From Obelidium mucronatum (lineage: Eukaryota; Chytridiomycota; Chytridiomycetes; Chytridiales; Chytriomycetaceae): 64,000 nt of DNA. Position 1 is the first letter of the stretch; each line of letters starts with the position of its first letter. The DNA lies in contig JAIVFH010000088.1 of assembly GCA_025765595.1 (NCBI GenBank), positions 62,001 through 126,000 of the forward strand, given 5' to 3'. Below, one piece after another: positions 1 through 10,718 of this stretch. The translations under genes and the position numbers were made by a program. Under the pieces are notes generated by a model. The model did no database searches. It was not told the DNA's origin and saw nothing but the letters and a program-made list of their open reading frames with translations.

Positions 1-1772
1 TGCTGTTGCCAAACATCAAATTCCATCGTACGATCACGTTTTATCAAATATTAATGGAGTTTTCTAGCTAAAAAAAAACATGCCAAACAATTTAGAAATC
101 AGGTTGGTGATGTCGACAAGACAAAGTTACCTGGAATCGAAGCATTGGCGAATCCTGGCAGACCAGATCAAGTCATCATGATTCGAAGCGGAGATCTTGT
201 GGAAGCGCATCAATTCACTGACGGCCAATGGGTCAAGATTGGAGAAGTTGTTGACGCTGTGGGTGGAGGTCGTAAGCAAATGTACGGAGGGCGTGAATAC
301 GATTTTGTGTTTGACATTGATATTGGAGCTGGGCAGAACCTTAAGTTGCCATACAATAACTCTGGTAAGTTCGTGATACCCGTTGTTGTTTGAATCTGCA
401 TTTGAAACTCCATATTTTTCCAGAAAACCCATACATGGCTGCACAAAGATTCATTGATACGCATGAACTGAATCAAGACTTTTTGGATCAAATTGGAAAC
501 TTTATCATCCAAAATGCAAAGCCCACAACAATTGGGCAAGAACTCAACAGCAATTTTGTGGATCCATTCACGGGCGCGGGGAGATATGTTCCTGGATCGG
601 CTGCTTCTGTATCATCAGCGGCTGTAACGGCCCCTGTCGAAAATCTGTTCCCAGGCGTGTACAGTACTTTTGCGGCTATTAATTGCAAAGGAGTCAAAAC
701 AAAGATTACGCAATTGAATGGCGATTCATCTAAAGTTGAAGTAATGAGAACGCCTTTTTGGATGATGACTTCACATTAAAACAAACCAAAAAAAACTTGG
801 TCGTAGGGGCGCGTGTTGACTGCCGATGACCTCTCTACCTTGAGCTCTCTGTTGGATTTAATCGAGGCTGGAAAAGATAAGGTGGCGAGTAGTTTGAATC
901 AACGCTACTGGGATGTGGTGTCCAAGATTGCATATGAATGGCCAGAATCCGTTCGGTTTCCAGGTTTTGAATTTTTGGGATTAGTGCTGCCTTTGTTCAA
1001 CATGGTTTTTTAAGCACATGTTTGTTTTTGTATTTAGGAATCGACATTATTCGTGTTTCAGTGTTGTATTCATCAGCACCACTCTCGATGGGTGGAGCTG
1101 ATCTTCTTCCCAAGTTGCTCAACAGTGCCGGATTGACGAATTCGTTTGCAGAAGTTGGGTCTGAGACGAATAAGATGCTTGCGATGCGTGCCATTGCGAA
1201 TTTTGTTGGAACAAAAGAAGGGATCGAGTACATGTACAAGAATCGCCAGACGATTGTGGATGTTTTGGGATATAAATGGAGTTTAAGTTCGAATGCGAAT
1301 TTGCGTTTGGCTGTTGCTGCTGTTTTCTTGAAGTGGGTATTTTTTTTTTTTTTTGCTGGTGGAAATATTGGTGTTCTTAACCGTTTTTTTTTTCTCATTG
1401 TAACAGTTTGACGATTGTATTGAAGGAGAGGAAGGATGATTCGTTCAGTTTCGACTTGTTGACGCATTTGCTTCAGGTTTGGCTGGCCTTTTATCATGTC
1501 CACATGAACTTACATTCCCCTACAGTTCCTTGCTGCAGAATCAGATGTAGAAAATGAATACCGTATCCTTATTGCTCTTGGAACATTGGTTTGTGTTTTG
1601 TTTTTACGTGGGGGATAGCACATTGACTCATTGACTTTGAAAATAGTTGAAGGATAACAATGTTGCACAAGAGGCTGCTGGCTTCATGGATATCAAGGCA
1701 GTTTTGAAAGGATCTAAAAACAAAAGTGTGGAAAAGATTGTCAAGGCTCATCGTGCGGTTTTGAAAAAGTAG
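1..1772 (+). CDS. DOA1: Doa1/PLAA-type ubiquitin-binding protein, C-terminal part (5' truncated by window)
   Basis: The visible exons carry a PFU domain (about 103-730; motifs GDLVEAHQF, YDFVFDIDI, NPYMAAQRFI) followed by an armadillo-like PUL domain (about 813-1770; LTADDLSTLSSLL, FLAAESDVENEYR). In Doa1/PLAA the PFU domain binds ubiquitin and the PUL domain binds Cdc48/p97, so the protein recycles ubiquitin and assists Cdc48 extraction; the N-terminal WD40 propeller would lie left of the window. Introns run at about 365-423, 732-806, 963-1037, 1335-1408, about 1477-1526 and 1590-1647, all GT-AG and all joining in frame. The stop is TAG at 1770-1772. No frame breaks were found. The family call is secure; the first acceptor near 102 is approximate. 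Confidence 0.9.
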
Positions 1773-1908
1773 TCTTTTGGTGTGTGTGCGGCATTTTTGT
1801 ATTGTATTTGTCAAATGTACCAATTTGTCAGAATTTGTCGTTGAAACTTTTTTGGTCTTAAATTCAACTTTTTTTCAAAAATCGTGTGCCACAAGCCTTC
1901 CAAGCTCC

Positions 1909-1916
1909 TATAAATA
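1909..1916 (+). promoter_or_regulatory. TATA box of the MDR oxidoreductase gene
   Basis: TATAAATA lies 75 bp before the ATG at 1991 and 24 bp before the in-frame ATG at 1940. It is the only TATA-like word in the 137-bp spacer after the Doa1 stop. If transcription starts about 30 bp downstream, the ATG at 1940 would fall at or before the mRNA start, which favours 1991. Confidence 0.5.
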
Positions 1917-1990
1917 CAAGGCAACTCCCCCAGTGACATATGTCCATTCAAAACTTGAAAAAAAAAAAAACAGACAAACCAGAAGCTCAT

Positions 1991-2974
1991 ATGCAGGCCT
2001 TCATTCTCAAGCAATACGGACCAGCCCACCAATCGCTCGTTCTTACCCAACTCCCCAAGCCAACTGCCGTCAAGAACCAAGTCCTGATCAAAGTAAAAGC
2101 CGCTGGACTCAACGCTGCCGACTGGCATGTTACCAAAGGAGACCCTTACCTCATCCGTGCCATGATTGGACTCCCAGCACCGAAAAAGAATCTTGTTCCA
2201 GGCACAGCCCTCTCCGGCATTATTGAAGCTATCGGCCCTGCCGTCAAGGATCTCAAAGTCGGGGACCAAGTCTTCACTGAACCAGGCGTCAAAGTCCTCG
2301 GCGCATTCGGCGAATACGTTGCCGTTCCCGAAACCATGGTCTGCCCCAAGCCATCCAACATGTCCTTTGAAGAGGCAGCTGCCGTACCCGTGTCCGCCAC
2401 CACCGCATACCAGGCAATCCACAAGTTCGCCAAACTGCAGCCAGGTCAAAAAGTCCTCATCAACGGCGCGTCGGGCGGTGTGGGAACGGCCGCTGTGCAA
2501 ATCGCGAAAGCGGTCGGCGCTGAAGTCACAGCAGTGTGTAGCACCAAGAACATTGACTTGATGAAGTCTCTTGGCGCCGATTACACCGTCGACTACACCA
2601 AGGAAAACTTTACCCAATCAGGCAAGATTTACGATTACGTTCTTGATATCGTTGCAACCCAATCCATCGCCGATTGCTGCAGAGTAATCCATGAAAAGGG
2701 TGCCTATGTCTCCGCGGGAGGTCTTGGAACAGGGGTTGTCGTGGGAAATGTGTGGGATAACATCAAGGCGAAAATAAATCCGGCGACACCAAGACGGGTT
2801 GAAATGGTCATGAACACTGCTTCGCGACAGGCTTTGGAAGATGTTAAACAGTTGATTGAGGCGGGGAAATTGAAGTCTGTGGTTCAAGCAGTGTTTCCAT
2901 TCAATCAGATTCCAGAGGCGATGGCTTTGTTGGAAGCTGGTCATGTTTTTGGGAAACTCGTAGTTCGCTTTTAA
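1991..2974 (+). CDS. Zinc-independent MDR oxidoreductase (quinone oxidoreductase-like)
   Basis: An intronless 327-residue reading frame of the medium-chain dehydrogenase/reductase superfamily. The N-terminal GroES-like half has GLNAADWH and GDQVFTEPG; the Rossmann half has the nucleotide motif NGASGGVGTAAVQIAK near residue 155 and ends EAGHVFGKLVVRF. The cysteine-rich structural zinc lobe of alcohol dehydrogenases is absent, as in NAD(P)H:quinone reductases and related enone reductases, so it most likely reduces a small carbonyl or quinone with NADPH. The substrate cannot be told. An in-frame ATG at 1940 would add 17 Lys-rich residues; 1991 starts the conserved MQAFILKQYGP and is preferred. 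The lack of introns contrasts with its neighbours. Confidence 0.88.
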   Translation: MQAFILKQYGPAHQSLVLTQLPKPTAVKNQVLIKVKAAGLNAADWHVTKGDPYLIRAMIGLPAPKKNLVPGTALSGIIEAIGPAVKDLKVGDQVFTEPGVKVLGAFGEYVAVPETMVCPKPSNMSFEEAAAVPVSATTAYQAIHKFAKLQPGQKVLINGASGGVGTAAVQIAKAVGAEVTAVCSTKNIDLMKSLGADYTVDYTKENFTQSGKIYDYVLDIVATQSIADCCRVIHEKGAYVSAGGLGTGVVVGNVWDNIKAKINPATPRRVEMVMNTASRQALEDVKQLIEAGKLKSVVQAVFPFNQIPEAMALLEAGHVFGKLVVRF

Positions 2975-3285
2975 ATTGATGTCAAGTTTTACCGTTAAAT
3001 ACATTTACATTATTGGCAACTATTATCGGAATAAGCATCCTTATAATGTATATGAGCTTATGAAGATCTCAAATTGGAATAACCGACTTACCTCACCACT
3101 CAGTGCTCACCATACAAACAAACAAGAGATTTATTCTTAAGATCCTTAGCAACGCAAACCCAGCCTCGTACTTTTTTCCTGTTCAAGTTGTTATTTATTT
3201 AACACTGGTTTGTTTTCGCAGGTTCAGGTGACTCTTCCAACCAATGGCAATCGCAAAGGCCAACAAAACTTATATAAGATACGAT
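2975..3285. other. Intergenic, no gene seen
   Basis: About 310 bp of AT-rich sequence between the oxidoreductase stop and tRNA-Met. No conserved frame, repeat or RNA gene was recognised. It should hold the 3' UTR of the MDR gene. Confidence 0.5.
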
Positions 3286-3358
3286 GCTCTTGACCAGAGT
3301 CGAACTGGTGACCTTCGGATTATGAGACCGACGCTTTGACCAACTAAGCCACAAGAGC
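3286..3358 (-). tRNA. tRNA-Met (CAT), probably elongator
   Basis: On the minus strand a 73-nt cloverleaf folds with acceptor GCTCTTG/CAAGAGC, an A box, the anticodon loop CTCATAA (anticodon CAT) and the T arm around GGTTCGACTCT or its close variant. No intron. It sits alone between the MDR gene and the FAD oxidoreductase. Confidence 0.85.
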
Positions 3359-3557
3359 TGATGTCAACCTGGAGGCTTTGATTAACATTAATCACAATCG
3401 AACGCCTGCCCATCCGCCAGTCTTTCCGGACTCAATAAAAGTACATGCAAACGCAATTAGATAAAAAATGCAACAAACAATGTCATTAAATACTCAAAAT
3501 ATGAAAGAAATGCAACCAAACAAAAAAAAAACAAGAAAGAAAACGGCCATACTATTT

Positions 3558-5410
3558 TCAAACAGAGCAGAAAGTTCCATTATTAGAGCAAATCCCGTTA
3601 TCCATGCAATAGTGACCCACAGCAGCACAGACTCCATCACCAACAAGTCCATTCCCACATGTCCCCTTCCTTCCGCCACCAAGCCCACCTTTGTATCCCC
3701 AAACATTGGTAGGATCCACACGTTTCTTGATGGACTTTAGAATCGGAACGTTTTCATTTCCATAGTAGAAACGATCAGGAAGGCTCGTGTCAACATAACA
3801 CTGGTAAGCCTGAGGGATAATGAATGGAGTCATGGATCTCCGCCATGATTCCAGAAACTGTTTTGGGGCTGCTGTTCCATTTTTATCCACGGATGCGAGG
3901 GCTTGGTAGCTGATGTAATTACCGCGATGTACAAACGATGTACTTTTCCTTGGTACTTTCGAGATGGCCCCGCCCCATGTGTTCAACTGGATGGTCCCCA
4001 TAAACTGTTGAGAATTCACAAGGTATTCATTCACCAAATGGGCAAGAGCATCGCTTCGATTGCTGGCCATTGGTGTTCCAGATTTGGGGTCTGCTTCAGA
4101 GTACATTGATGTTGCAACCATCGCGTCCACTGACCGAACTTGGTCTCTGTCCATGAAAGCTGGTTTTGTCCAGTTTCTGAAAAACCAAACCTCCAGCATC
4201 AAATCTACATAGCTGGAAAACACTTTCGTTTCGGTGCTATTGGCTGCTGGTAGTCCAAGAATCGTATTGTTCAAAGCGCCATCTGTGAAATTCTTGTTCC
4301 ATCTCGCAACGGTGAGGCTCATATGGTTGTCAATAGAAGACAAATACAGAGAACATGTGATATCCTTTGGAAGCTTCGGAGTCTCTTCAATAAAGTTTGA
4401 AACAATCTTGATCCTGGCTACAGGGTCCGTGACGTTCAGCCACCAGTACATTTGATACGTAAGAGACTTTCCAGCGGCAGGAATCAAATTGAATTTGAAA
4501 GACGTTACAATTCCAAAGTTTCCCTGACCCACTCCCTCGAAGAGCCCTGAGTGTGTGTTTGTCAGTGAACGTGTCAAATGCCTATTACAGTTCTTCAGCC
4601 ATACCAAAACAATTGCTTGTCAGTTTTCGCGTTTACAACCCGAACTCTTCCTTTCGCATCCACCAACCGAACCTCAGTCAAGTAATCCACCATTAAACCA
4701 AACTGCCTCGAAATCAATCCAAACCCACCACCAAGCGTAAGTCCTGCAACCCCAACACCAGGATGATCACCACCAGGAAGCACAAACCCATACTTTTCCT
4801 AAAACAACATAAACGCGGCCCAACCAGTTTCCTGCTCCAATTACCGCCACTCTTTTTTTGGCGTCGACAGTGATGGACGTGAATTTTGCCATGTCAACAA
4901 CAATCCCTTGATCGATAATAGAAAGTGCAGCGTATGAATTACCGCCCCCGCGGGCTACGATGGGAATCTTGAGATTTGCTGCGCACTTCACGATTGCTGA
5001 AACCTTTTTTGTTTTTTGGTTAGCCGGAAAAAAAAAAACGAGACACGATTCTTTGTATACCTCCTGACTCCTTTTCCGGATACGTAAATGCAATAGGAGA
5101 CCTTTCACCCACATACGCTTGATTAAATTCAGAAGCAAGAGCCAGCGTGTAATTGGGGTTTCCTTCAAAATAAACTGTTTTTGTGGCTTTGGTGATGCAG
5201 TTTACGATTGCTGAACACTGTCTCTTTGGAATCGGCGCGAGATGAAAGAGAGAATGCAGATTGTTTTTCTTTGTCTGATATGGTGGCGATATTGATAGTA
5301 GTTTGAGTGATGGCCATTAGCAAGGCAACCAACGAGCAGGCGAGAACTGTCCATGCAATGCCATGTCGAGCTGCTTGCGAGAAACGAGCTGGGGTACGTG
5401 TGTATCTCAT
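3558..5410 (-). CDS. Secreted or membrane-anchored FAD-linked oxidoreductase, BBE family, with frame breaks
   Basis: This is a berberine-bridge-enzyme-type oxidoreductase. Motifs in order are a hydrophobic N-terminal anchor (AWTVLACSLVALLMAI), CSAIVNCITKATKTVYF, the FAD P-loop region ARGGGNSYAALS, LGGGFGLISRQFGL, LFWALRGSGS/GNFGIVTSF, and the C-terminal BBE piece IKKRVDPTNVWGYKGG. Introns lie near 5004-5060 and at 4547-4604. The usual flavin-binding His of the GGHSY motif is Asn here. After the BBE domain comes a cysteine-rich tail (six Cys from CGNGL to FC) that resembles a degenerate CBM18/hevein module. The conserved frame breaks by one extra base near 4795 and 4522 and probably 5225, so the gene is either a pseudogene or carries sequence errors. 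Family call firm; status open. Confidence 0.8.
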
Positions 5411-5545
5411 TGCAGAGAAAGAAGAGCTTTGTTATTTTTCTGTCAAGTTTTCTGATTGTTTGGACTGCTTTGGCTTGATTCAAACATTGATTTATTTGAC
5501 AAGGGGGGTGTTGTATAAATAATGTAAATAAAAAACAGTAAAAAA

Positions 5546-8500
5546 CTATGCCGACACATAAGAAGTCAACAAGTGCATCTGAGACGGCGACAGTAATCTG
5601 CCAATCTTACTCCAAAATCCTCCATTCCCCTCAATATCTTCCTTCCATACATTACAAAGCTCCACAAGACACATCATGGCGCTTCGTCGAATATCTACCC
5701 GGCTTGAAGCCCATTTCCTAAATGCCAAAAAAGGAAAGGATTTAAATTTTCCAATGCCTATCTTTTTGTTTTTACCTGGGCGCAAACTGCCAGTACTCGA
5801 TCCACGTGCCAGCTTGCTTCTTCCGTTCGGATATCCTGCCCAACATGATTTTTCACAAGCTTTCCAAGGTAATCAAACAATCCTGCATTTGGATGCGGCT
5901 GGTAGTCATCAGCGGTTGCGTCTTCTGTCCAATCTGTAAACACACGTCGTTCCAACACAGAAACTAATTGCTTCAAAACAGAATCTCGTGTCCATGTTAT
6001 CCATGAATGCAATCAAAGCATTATCCGCGCTTCCAGCAACCTATAAATTGACAGTATGTAAGTTTGCTTCATTTTTTTGGCAGATGCCGGAAGTATTGCT
6101 TCAACAAACCTCAAACCGGGCGTCACTCCTTGCAGAAACCAAACTCTCAACCAATGAATCACCATTCTCATATCGACGGGATAAATACCTACATACTTCT
6201 TCTCTACAAAAAAGTTCACCCAGTATAAGAAACAGTGCTTCCGTCACTTCTTTTCCAATCCCCTCATCTTTTTGGCACACAGCATCCAGAACTGCGCCAC
6301 ACATTTCAACTGCACAATCTGCCGAGCAGGGACGTGCACTCACTCCTCCTTGCAGGTTCGCCATGCAGTATAGCATTTCAAGAACACTGGTAGTATACTC
6401 CTTGTCGACGAATTTAGAAAACCACTTGATAAATTCATTGTTTGCGTTGCCTCGGATTTTGGAAACTTTGCCGTTGCTCTGGAACTTCTGTGGCCTTTAC
6501 AACAGGCACAGGTTCCGGCGGAGGTACAGGGTTGCAAACGGTGGAAGGGGTGATGACGGAAGCATCAAAGTCAATCAACGGATCTTCAGTCGCCAATCCA
6601 ACCATTCCGCGAGAAATGGGTGAATTAGGGTCAGATTGTTGGAGAAGGGTCTTTGCAGGTTTTGGTGTTGTTTGCTTTTGGTAATCATCCTACCAAAAAA
6701 GGATGATGGTATTAATCCACAGGGAAAAGGCCAAAAATGCAAATTCAATACTCAACATATTCTGTTTGATGATATTGGTGTGGCTGTGCGTCATCGACGA
6801 GTAAGGACTGCTCGACCAATCCACTCTCAAATGTCATATCCACCAAATTCGACTGGTCCTTCGATACCTTCGTCGTTATCTCCAACCCCAAAGTAGCTGA
6901 CGCTAACGTCCGCTGAATTATCTGAGCCCCATGGAACTTGATTCATCCAGATTGTGAGACGGTGCGGCGTTTTTAGGTTCAATAGTCTCCATTTCACAAG
7001 CGCGATCCTCTTCTTCCTCCATTTCTTCACTTATTCCTAGTGTGCTTTTTATCTCATCGGCAATGTCAAAGTCAACGGTCTCCAAGACCTTTACAACAAT
7101 ATCCTTGAACAATTCAACCAAAACACCAAGAATCTCAAAAAGATCGCTGCGACATGATTTGGTTGTACTTTTAAGAGAAAACAAGCGTGTTATGGAAACA
7201 ACGACTGAGCGTATTTGTTGTTGCTGGTAGCTTCCAATAACATTCTTGTGTTTAGCAACAAACTGAGCGAGCATCTTTGCTGTAAATGAAGCTCCAGAAA
7301 GATCTCCAGGAGCTAAAGATTTGGTTTTCGGAGACGAGGAAGGCCCTCGAGACCGTGGCTTCAAAAGGGCTGGATTACTGTTTTGTGCGAGGGAGAGAGA
7401 GAGGAAGCCAAACGCCTCGGCCGGTCCCATCGATGATTCGATATGATTTTTAATCAGTTGTTGAAGTTGTGGGGTGAATAGGAAGCTTGGGCACGGAACA
7501 GGGGCTTCTCCAGTTAGGACAGACATTCCTGCTGCAACAATCGAATCGATGGAAATTAGGCTCTGTTTTGAAAGAGACTCCAAATGACAGGTGTTGAGAA
7601 GAATTTCCAAACTCAAAGGGGATGAAGGGTTGGCAATGATAGACTCAAGCTGTTGCTGAATTTGAGAATGTTCAGGTTTGGGTAGAGATGAAAACTGAGC
7701 CAAGGCGTCAAGACCTGCGCACATCTTTGAATCTTCTTGGAGATCATAGAGAATTTGCTGAATTGGTGTGGTCTTCTGAGGTAGATTCGTTGCTGCTGCT
7801 TGCACAATCTCCCCATGATTATTCAATGGAGAAGATGCCACAAGTGGCTTTTTCGGAGAAGGCTTCACAGGAGACAAATATTCTCTCGAAGCCGCTGCTG
7901 CGATTGAGGGGGTGGCGGTTTTGCTACCATCCACTTTAGACTTCTTTGATGTGGCAGCTGCAGACGCGGAACTCTTGATAACGGCTTTGCGCGTATTTGG
8001 ATCCAAGTCCGCCAACAGAGCCTCGGCGCGTTTTGGCCACTGCTCCATGAGAATATCAAAGACGGCACGACTAGCTTCTCTCACAGCCGGATTGGCATCA
8101 GACAGTGACTTTCTGAGACATCTGTCCAACACATCAATACCGCCAGTTCGCGTAACAATGGCCGCCCCACCATTTTGGACAGTATGATTTAGTTGGTAAA
8201 GCACATACTGCATTGCATACTGTCTGACTTGGGCGTTTTTGTCTGAGGTGGCAGCAACAAACAGTTCCAGAATTTTGAGGTGAAATTGCGTGTGTTCAAG
8301 GAGAGAAACCATTGCTGTGCTAGCAGATGATGCAATTAGTTTCTTTGAGGCTCCTATTTTGTGAGCAGCTGTCAAGACTCCAGACCCAAGCAAGGAAACT
8401 TCAACTAGTCGTATCACAAACCGGCCAGTTTCAGCATTCCCTTCACGGCACCTTCCGCGTGGACTTCGAGTGCACTTTGTTCGACAGTTTCTGCGATTGC

Positions 8501-8826
8501 AGCGACGCATGCGCATGCCGTCATCGCGAGTGCTGTGCGCAGCGACGCGCTCTGTTTCGGTGTTCAAGTTATAAGAATGAAGCCGAAAGAAGCAGAAGGA
8601 AAGAAAAGAGAAAAGATAGAAGAAGACAGAAGAAGATAGAAGAATGACACGCACCGCCTTCAGCACCGCGTCCAGCACAGCCCGCAGCGCGCCGCCCGTG
8701 GCCGAGCGCCGCCCGCTGCGCCGCGTCGCTGCGCAGCGCCTCGGCCAGCTGCGCCATCGCGCGGTCGCGGCCGCTCCAGTTTTCTTCGCTTTCGACGCCG
8801 GCGAAGCGCGCGAGGAAGGCGTCCAT
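5546..8826 (-). CDS. CLASP/Stu1-type TOG-domain microtubule-associated protein
   Basis: The first exon (8826-8655) begins MDAFLARFAGVESEENW, the hallmark start of a CLASP TOG domain. Next come helices LRTALAMTACACVAAIAETV, LKLAAAHKIGASKKLI, VREASRAVFDILMEQWPKR and LLADLDPNTRKA. The middle is Ser/Pro/Lys rich (SPVKPSPKKP), as in the microtubule-binding region of CLASPs. The C-terminal HEAT region ends SPSQMHLLTSYVSA. Introns are near 8654-8552, 8421-8369, 6756-6690, 6100-6040 and 5780-5721. CLASPs stabilise growing microtubules and act at kinetochores and the cortex. Joining the conserved pieces needs one-base skips near 8695, 6927, 6830, 6469, 5982 and perhaps 5720, always one extra base in the DNA. 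Exon 1 is very GC-rich. The family is well supported; the exact model of the last third is not. Confidence 0.75.
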
Positions 8827-8863
8827 TGGGTGAATAAAATAAAATAAAATAAATAAAATAATA
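8827..8863. promoter_or_regulatory. 37-bp bidirectional spacer between CLASP and hydrolase start codons
   Basis: The CLASP ATG (8826, minus) and the hydrolase ATG (8864, plus) are 37 bp apart. The spacer is repeats of AATAAA/AAAATA and contains no G or C beyond its left edge. Any promoter must lie in this AT tract or inside the GC-rich first exons on either side. Confidence 0.55.
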
Positions 8864-9953
8864 ATGTTTGGCCACCCGACTCCGCTGCGTGCCGAATCAC
8901 TGAAAGTTGCCCAGGACGCGTCCAGTCTACTTCGAGCTGCACGGCGCCGCTGCGCCAGAGAAGCGCGTGCTGCTCATTAACGGCTCCGGACAGTCGTGTC
9001 GCATGTGGGGTCTGGCGCTGGAGCATCTGAAGAGGTTTTCAATCCGCCTTCAAGTGAATCCACTCTGCATTGAATTAGAGAAATAGGCAGCAGGGCATTC
9101 AAGTCTGTGTGTTTGATGGTCGGGGTGTTGGTGACGCTACCTTTGCCAAACCTGGCTTTACCATGAAGGACCTGGCAAACGATGTTTTACTTCTTCTGGA
9201 TCACTTAAAATGGTTGCCAAAATGTGTGGATCGTTGGGTAAGCTGCATGGCATTCAAACTGTGAGCGCTGATCAAGCGCGAACATATAGATATTCAATGG
9301 GTGGGATGGTTGCTCAACATGTCGTATTGATGGCTCCTCAGAACCGATTTCGTGGTGTTGCATTGGTGAATACATCCGCTGGCGGCTATTGGGCACTGTT
9401 CCCTCCTATACAAGCATGGTGGATCTACCTCAAAATCGCTCTTGGGATCTATCCTCTGAAATCAACCTCTGATATCATCACAGTAATGCTCAAAATGTGT
9501 TTCACGGACTCCTGGTTGGAGCAAGCACCGTCATGGACGTCAGCATTCAAAACCAACCGTGAATTCATTACGCAATACACTTTGAAGAGGTCCGCAACAA
9601 AAACTCGCCAAACACCTGCTGGAAAAGCTGCTCAACGATCGGCTATCTGGACTCACAAACTTTCACAAACTCAGTTATCACAAATTGGAACAAAGACGAA
9701 TATTGTTGTGGTCTGTGGAAGGCAGGACAAGGTATCCTTTCAAAACAAACCTTTTCCTTTTCTTTCAAAGTTTTCACTGTTGAAAACATCACATCTTTTG
9801 GATTCTACCAGACCATTGCTCCTAAGCAACTCAGATTATCTTGCAAAATGGACGGGTGGTCGCTTCATTGAATTTTCAACATCAGGGCATGCACTCTTTG
9901 AACAAGAGCATGAACGCTTTCACCAGTTTTTGAGTTCAGAGTTTTTAGTTTAG
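8864..9953 (+). CDS. Alpha/beta-hydrolase fold protein
   Basis: Conserved pieces in order: VYFELHGAAAPEKRVLLINGSG (strand and oxyanion region, given here in outline only), CVFDGRGVGDAT, the nucleophile elbow WIVGYSMGGM, the acid in VVVCGRQDK and the His in STSGHALF near the end, a complete Ser-Asp-His triad. A 53-nt intron follows the first exon near 9034; others are at 9234-9289 and about 9731-9811. It probably acts as an esterase or lipase-like hydrolase; the substrate is unknown. One extra base near 8924 and another near 9220 break an otherwise perfect family frame. The first exon is GC-rich like that of the divergent CLASP gene 37 bp away. No signal peptide is seen. Confidence 0.78.
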
Positions 9954-10193
9954 AAGTGAATGCTTCATAAATAGTGGGTACCAACGAACCCAACAGGTTT
10001 AACAATCAACCTAACAAATCAATCGCATCAAATCCGCTTGTACGAAAGGCGTCTATCATACATATCACCAGATCATATTGAGAAGGCTATAATATTCTCA
10101 ACCGGAAGCTGTCAGTTTTTAACAGCAAGTTCGTCTTTACATCCTGGTGGAAATCTTAGGCTTATATGGTCCTGTACGATTCAACAGTCAGCA
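9954..10193. other. Intergenic, no gene seen
   Basis: About 240 bp between the hydrolase stop and tRNA-Glu. The sequence from about 10140 (AAATCTTAGGCTTAT) recurs near 48690 (AAATCTTAGGCTTATC), also just upstream of a tRNA gene, so a short tRNA-flanking repeat may be present. Confidence 0.4.
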
Positions 10194-10265
10194 TCCGAAA
10201 TCGTCTAGTGGCTAAGATTCCGCCCTCTCACGGCGGCGACCGGGGTTCAATTCCCCGTTTCGGAG
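10194..10265 (+). tRNA. tRNA-Glu (CTC), copy 1
   Basis: A 72-nt cloverleaf with acceptor TCCGAAA/TTTCGGA, anticodon loop CTCTCAC (anticodon CTC) in a CCGCC/GGCGG stem and T arm GGGGTTCAATTCCCC. It is identical to the copy at 38406. It borders the secreted-protein cluster A. Confidence 0.92.
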
Positions 10266-10321
10266 AAGCCTTTTCGTTTGCCATCGTTACGCTTATTTGT
10301 TGAAGAAGTTTGATTCCGAAT

Positions 10322-10592
10322 TAAATAGATTCTTGGTGCCGGCATTGTGGCTATTCAGGATAGATCTGTATCCCTACGTCAAAAGGATGTTTGTGTTGGG
10401 TATGAATCCCTTTACGCAACCAACCACGAGGCTATTCTGGAAATTATGTCGGAAAACGGTGTCAATTTAGTTCGCGTTGTCGTGCTTCTGACTTTCATTT
10501 GGGTTTGGTTGCAGCGGTATGCTATTCGACATCGATACCTCCGATTTGTGGGGATTTCACGATTTGAAGAAAAGGGGGATTCTGCTGCTTGA
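10322..10592 (+). pseudogene. 3' exon fragment of the SOD-like membrane protein gene
   Basis: From the intron acceptor ATTAAATAG at about 10322-10330 the sequence matches the second exon of the SOD-like gene at 40178-40447 almost base for base. It encodes LGAGIVAIQDRSVSL, then the membrane segment VNLVRVVVLLTFIWVW and a basic tail ending FEEKGDSAA. The first exon with both SOD-like domains is missing; tRNA-Glu lies where it should be. The frame is still open, so the copy is recent, but without the first exon it cannot make the parent protein. A short 81-residue product starting at 10347 is possible but not supported. Confidence 0.75.
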
Positions 10593-10718
10593 TCAGCACA
10601 AAAATCCATCTAGCACATATATATTAAAATCATATCATATATGCACTCTGATTTTTTATTGAATAGAAACGAAGTTGATCAGTGCTCAACAGGATGTTAA
10701 AAGAACAGAGGAAGAATC

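Noticed and set aside
1811..2617. A 268-residue frame antisense to the MDR oxidoreductase
   Set aside because: It lies wholly opposite a conserved gene and contains no recognisable motif.
4795..4815. A 16-nt GT...AG intron in the FAD oxidoreductase
   Set aside because: It would restore the frame but remove the conserved helix VYVVLGKYG, while dropping one base keeps it. All other introns here are about 45 nt or longer.
8405..8422. A 17-nt intron in the CLASP gene
   Set aside because: A 53-nt intron with the same donor and a CTTGACAG acceptor also restores the frame, removes the stops and gives a better TOG helix.
4500..9230. Euplotes-type +1 frameshifting or a variant genetic code
   Set aside because: The frame breaks are not at stop codons after AAA, and all standard stops are used as expected in the intact genes.
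10347..10592. An independent 81-residue membrane protein gene
   Set aside because: The match to exon 2 of the SOD-like gene includes the intron acceptor, so this is a gene fragment and not a gene with its own start.
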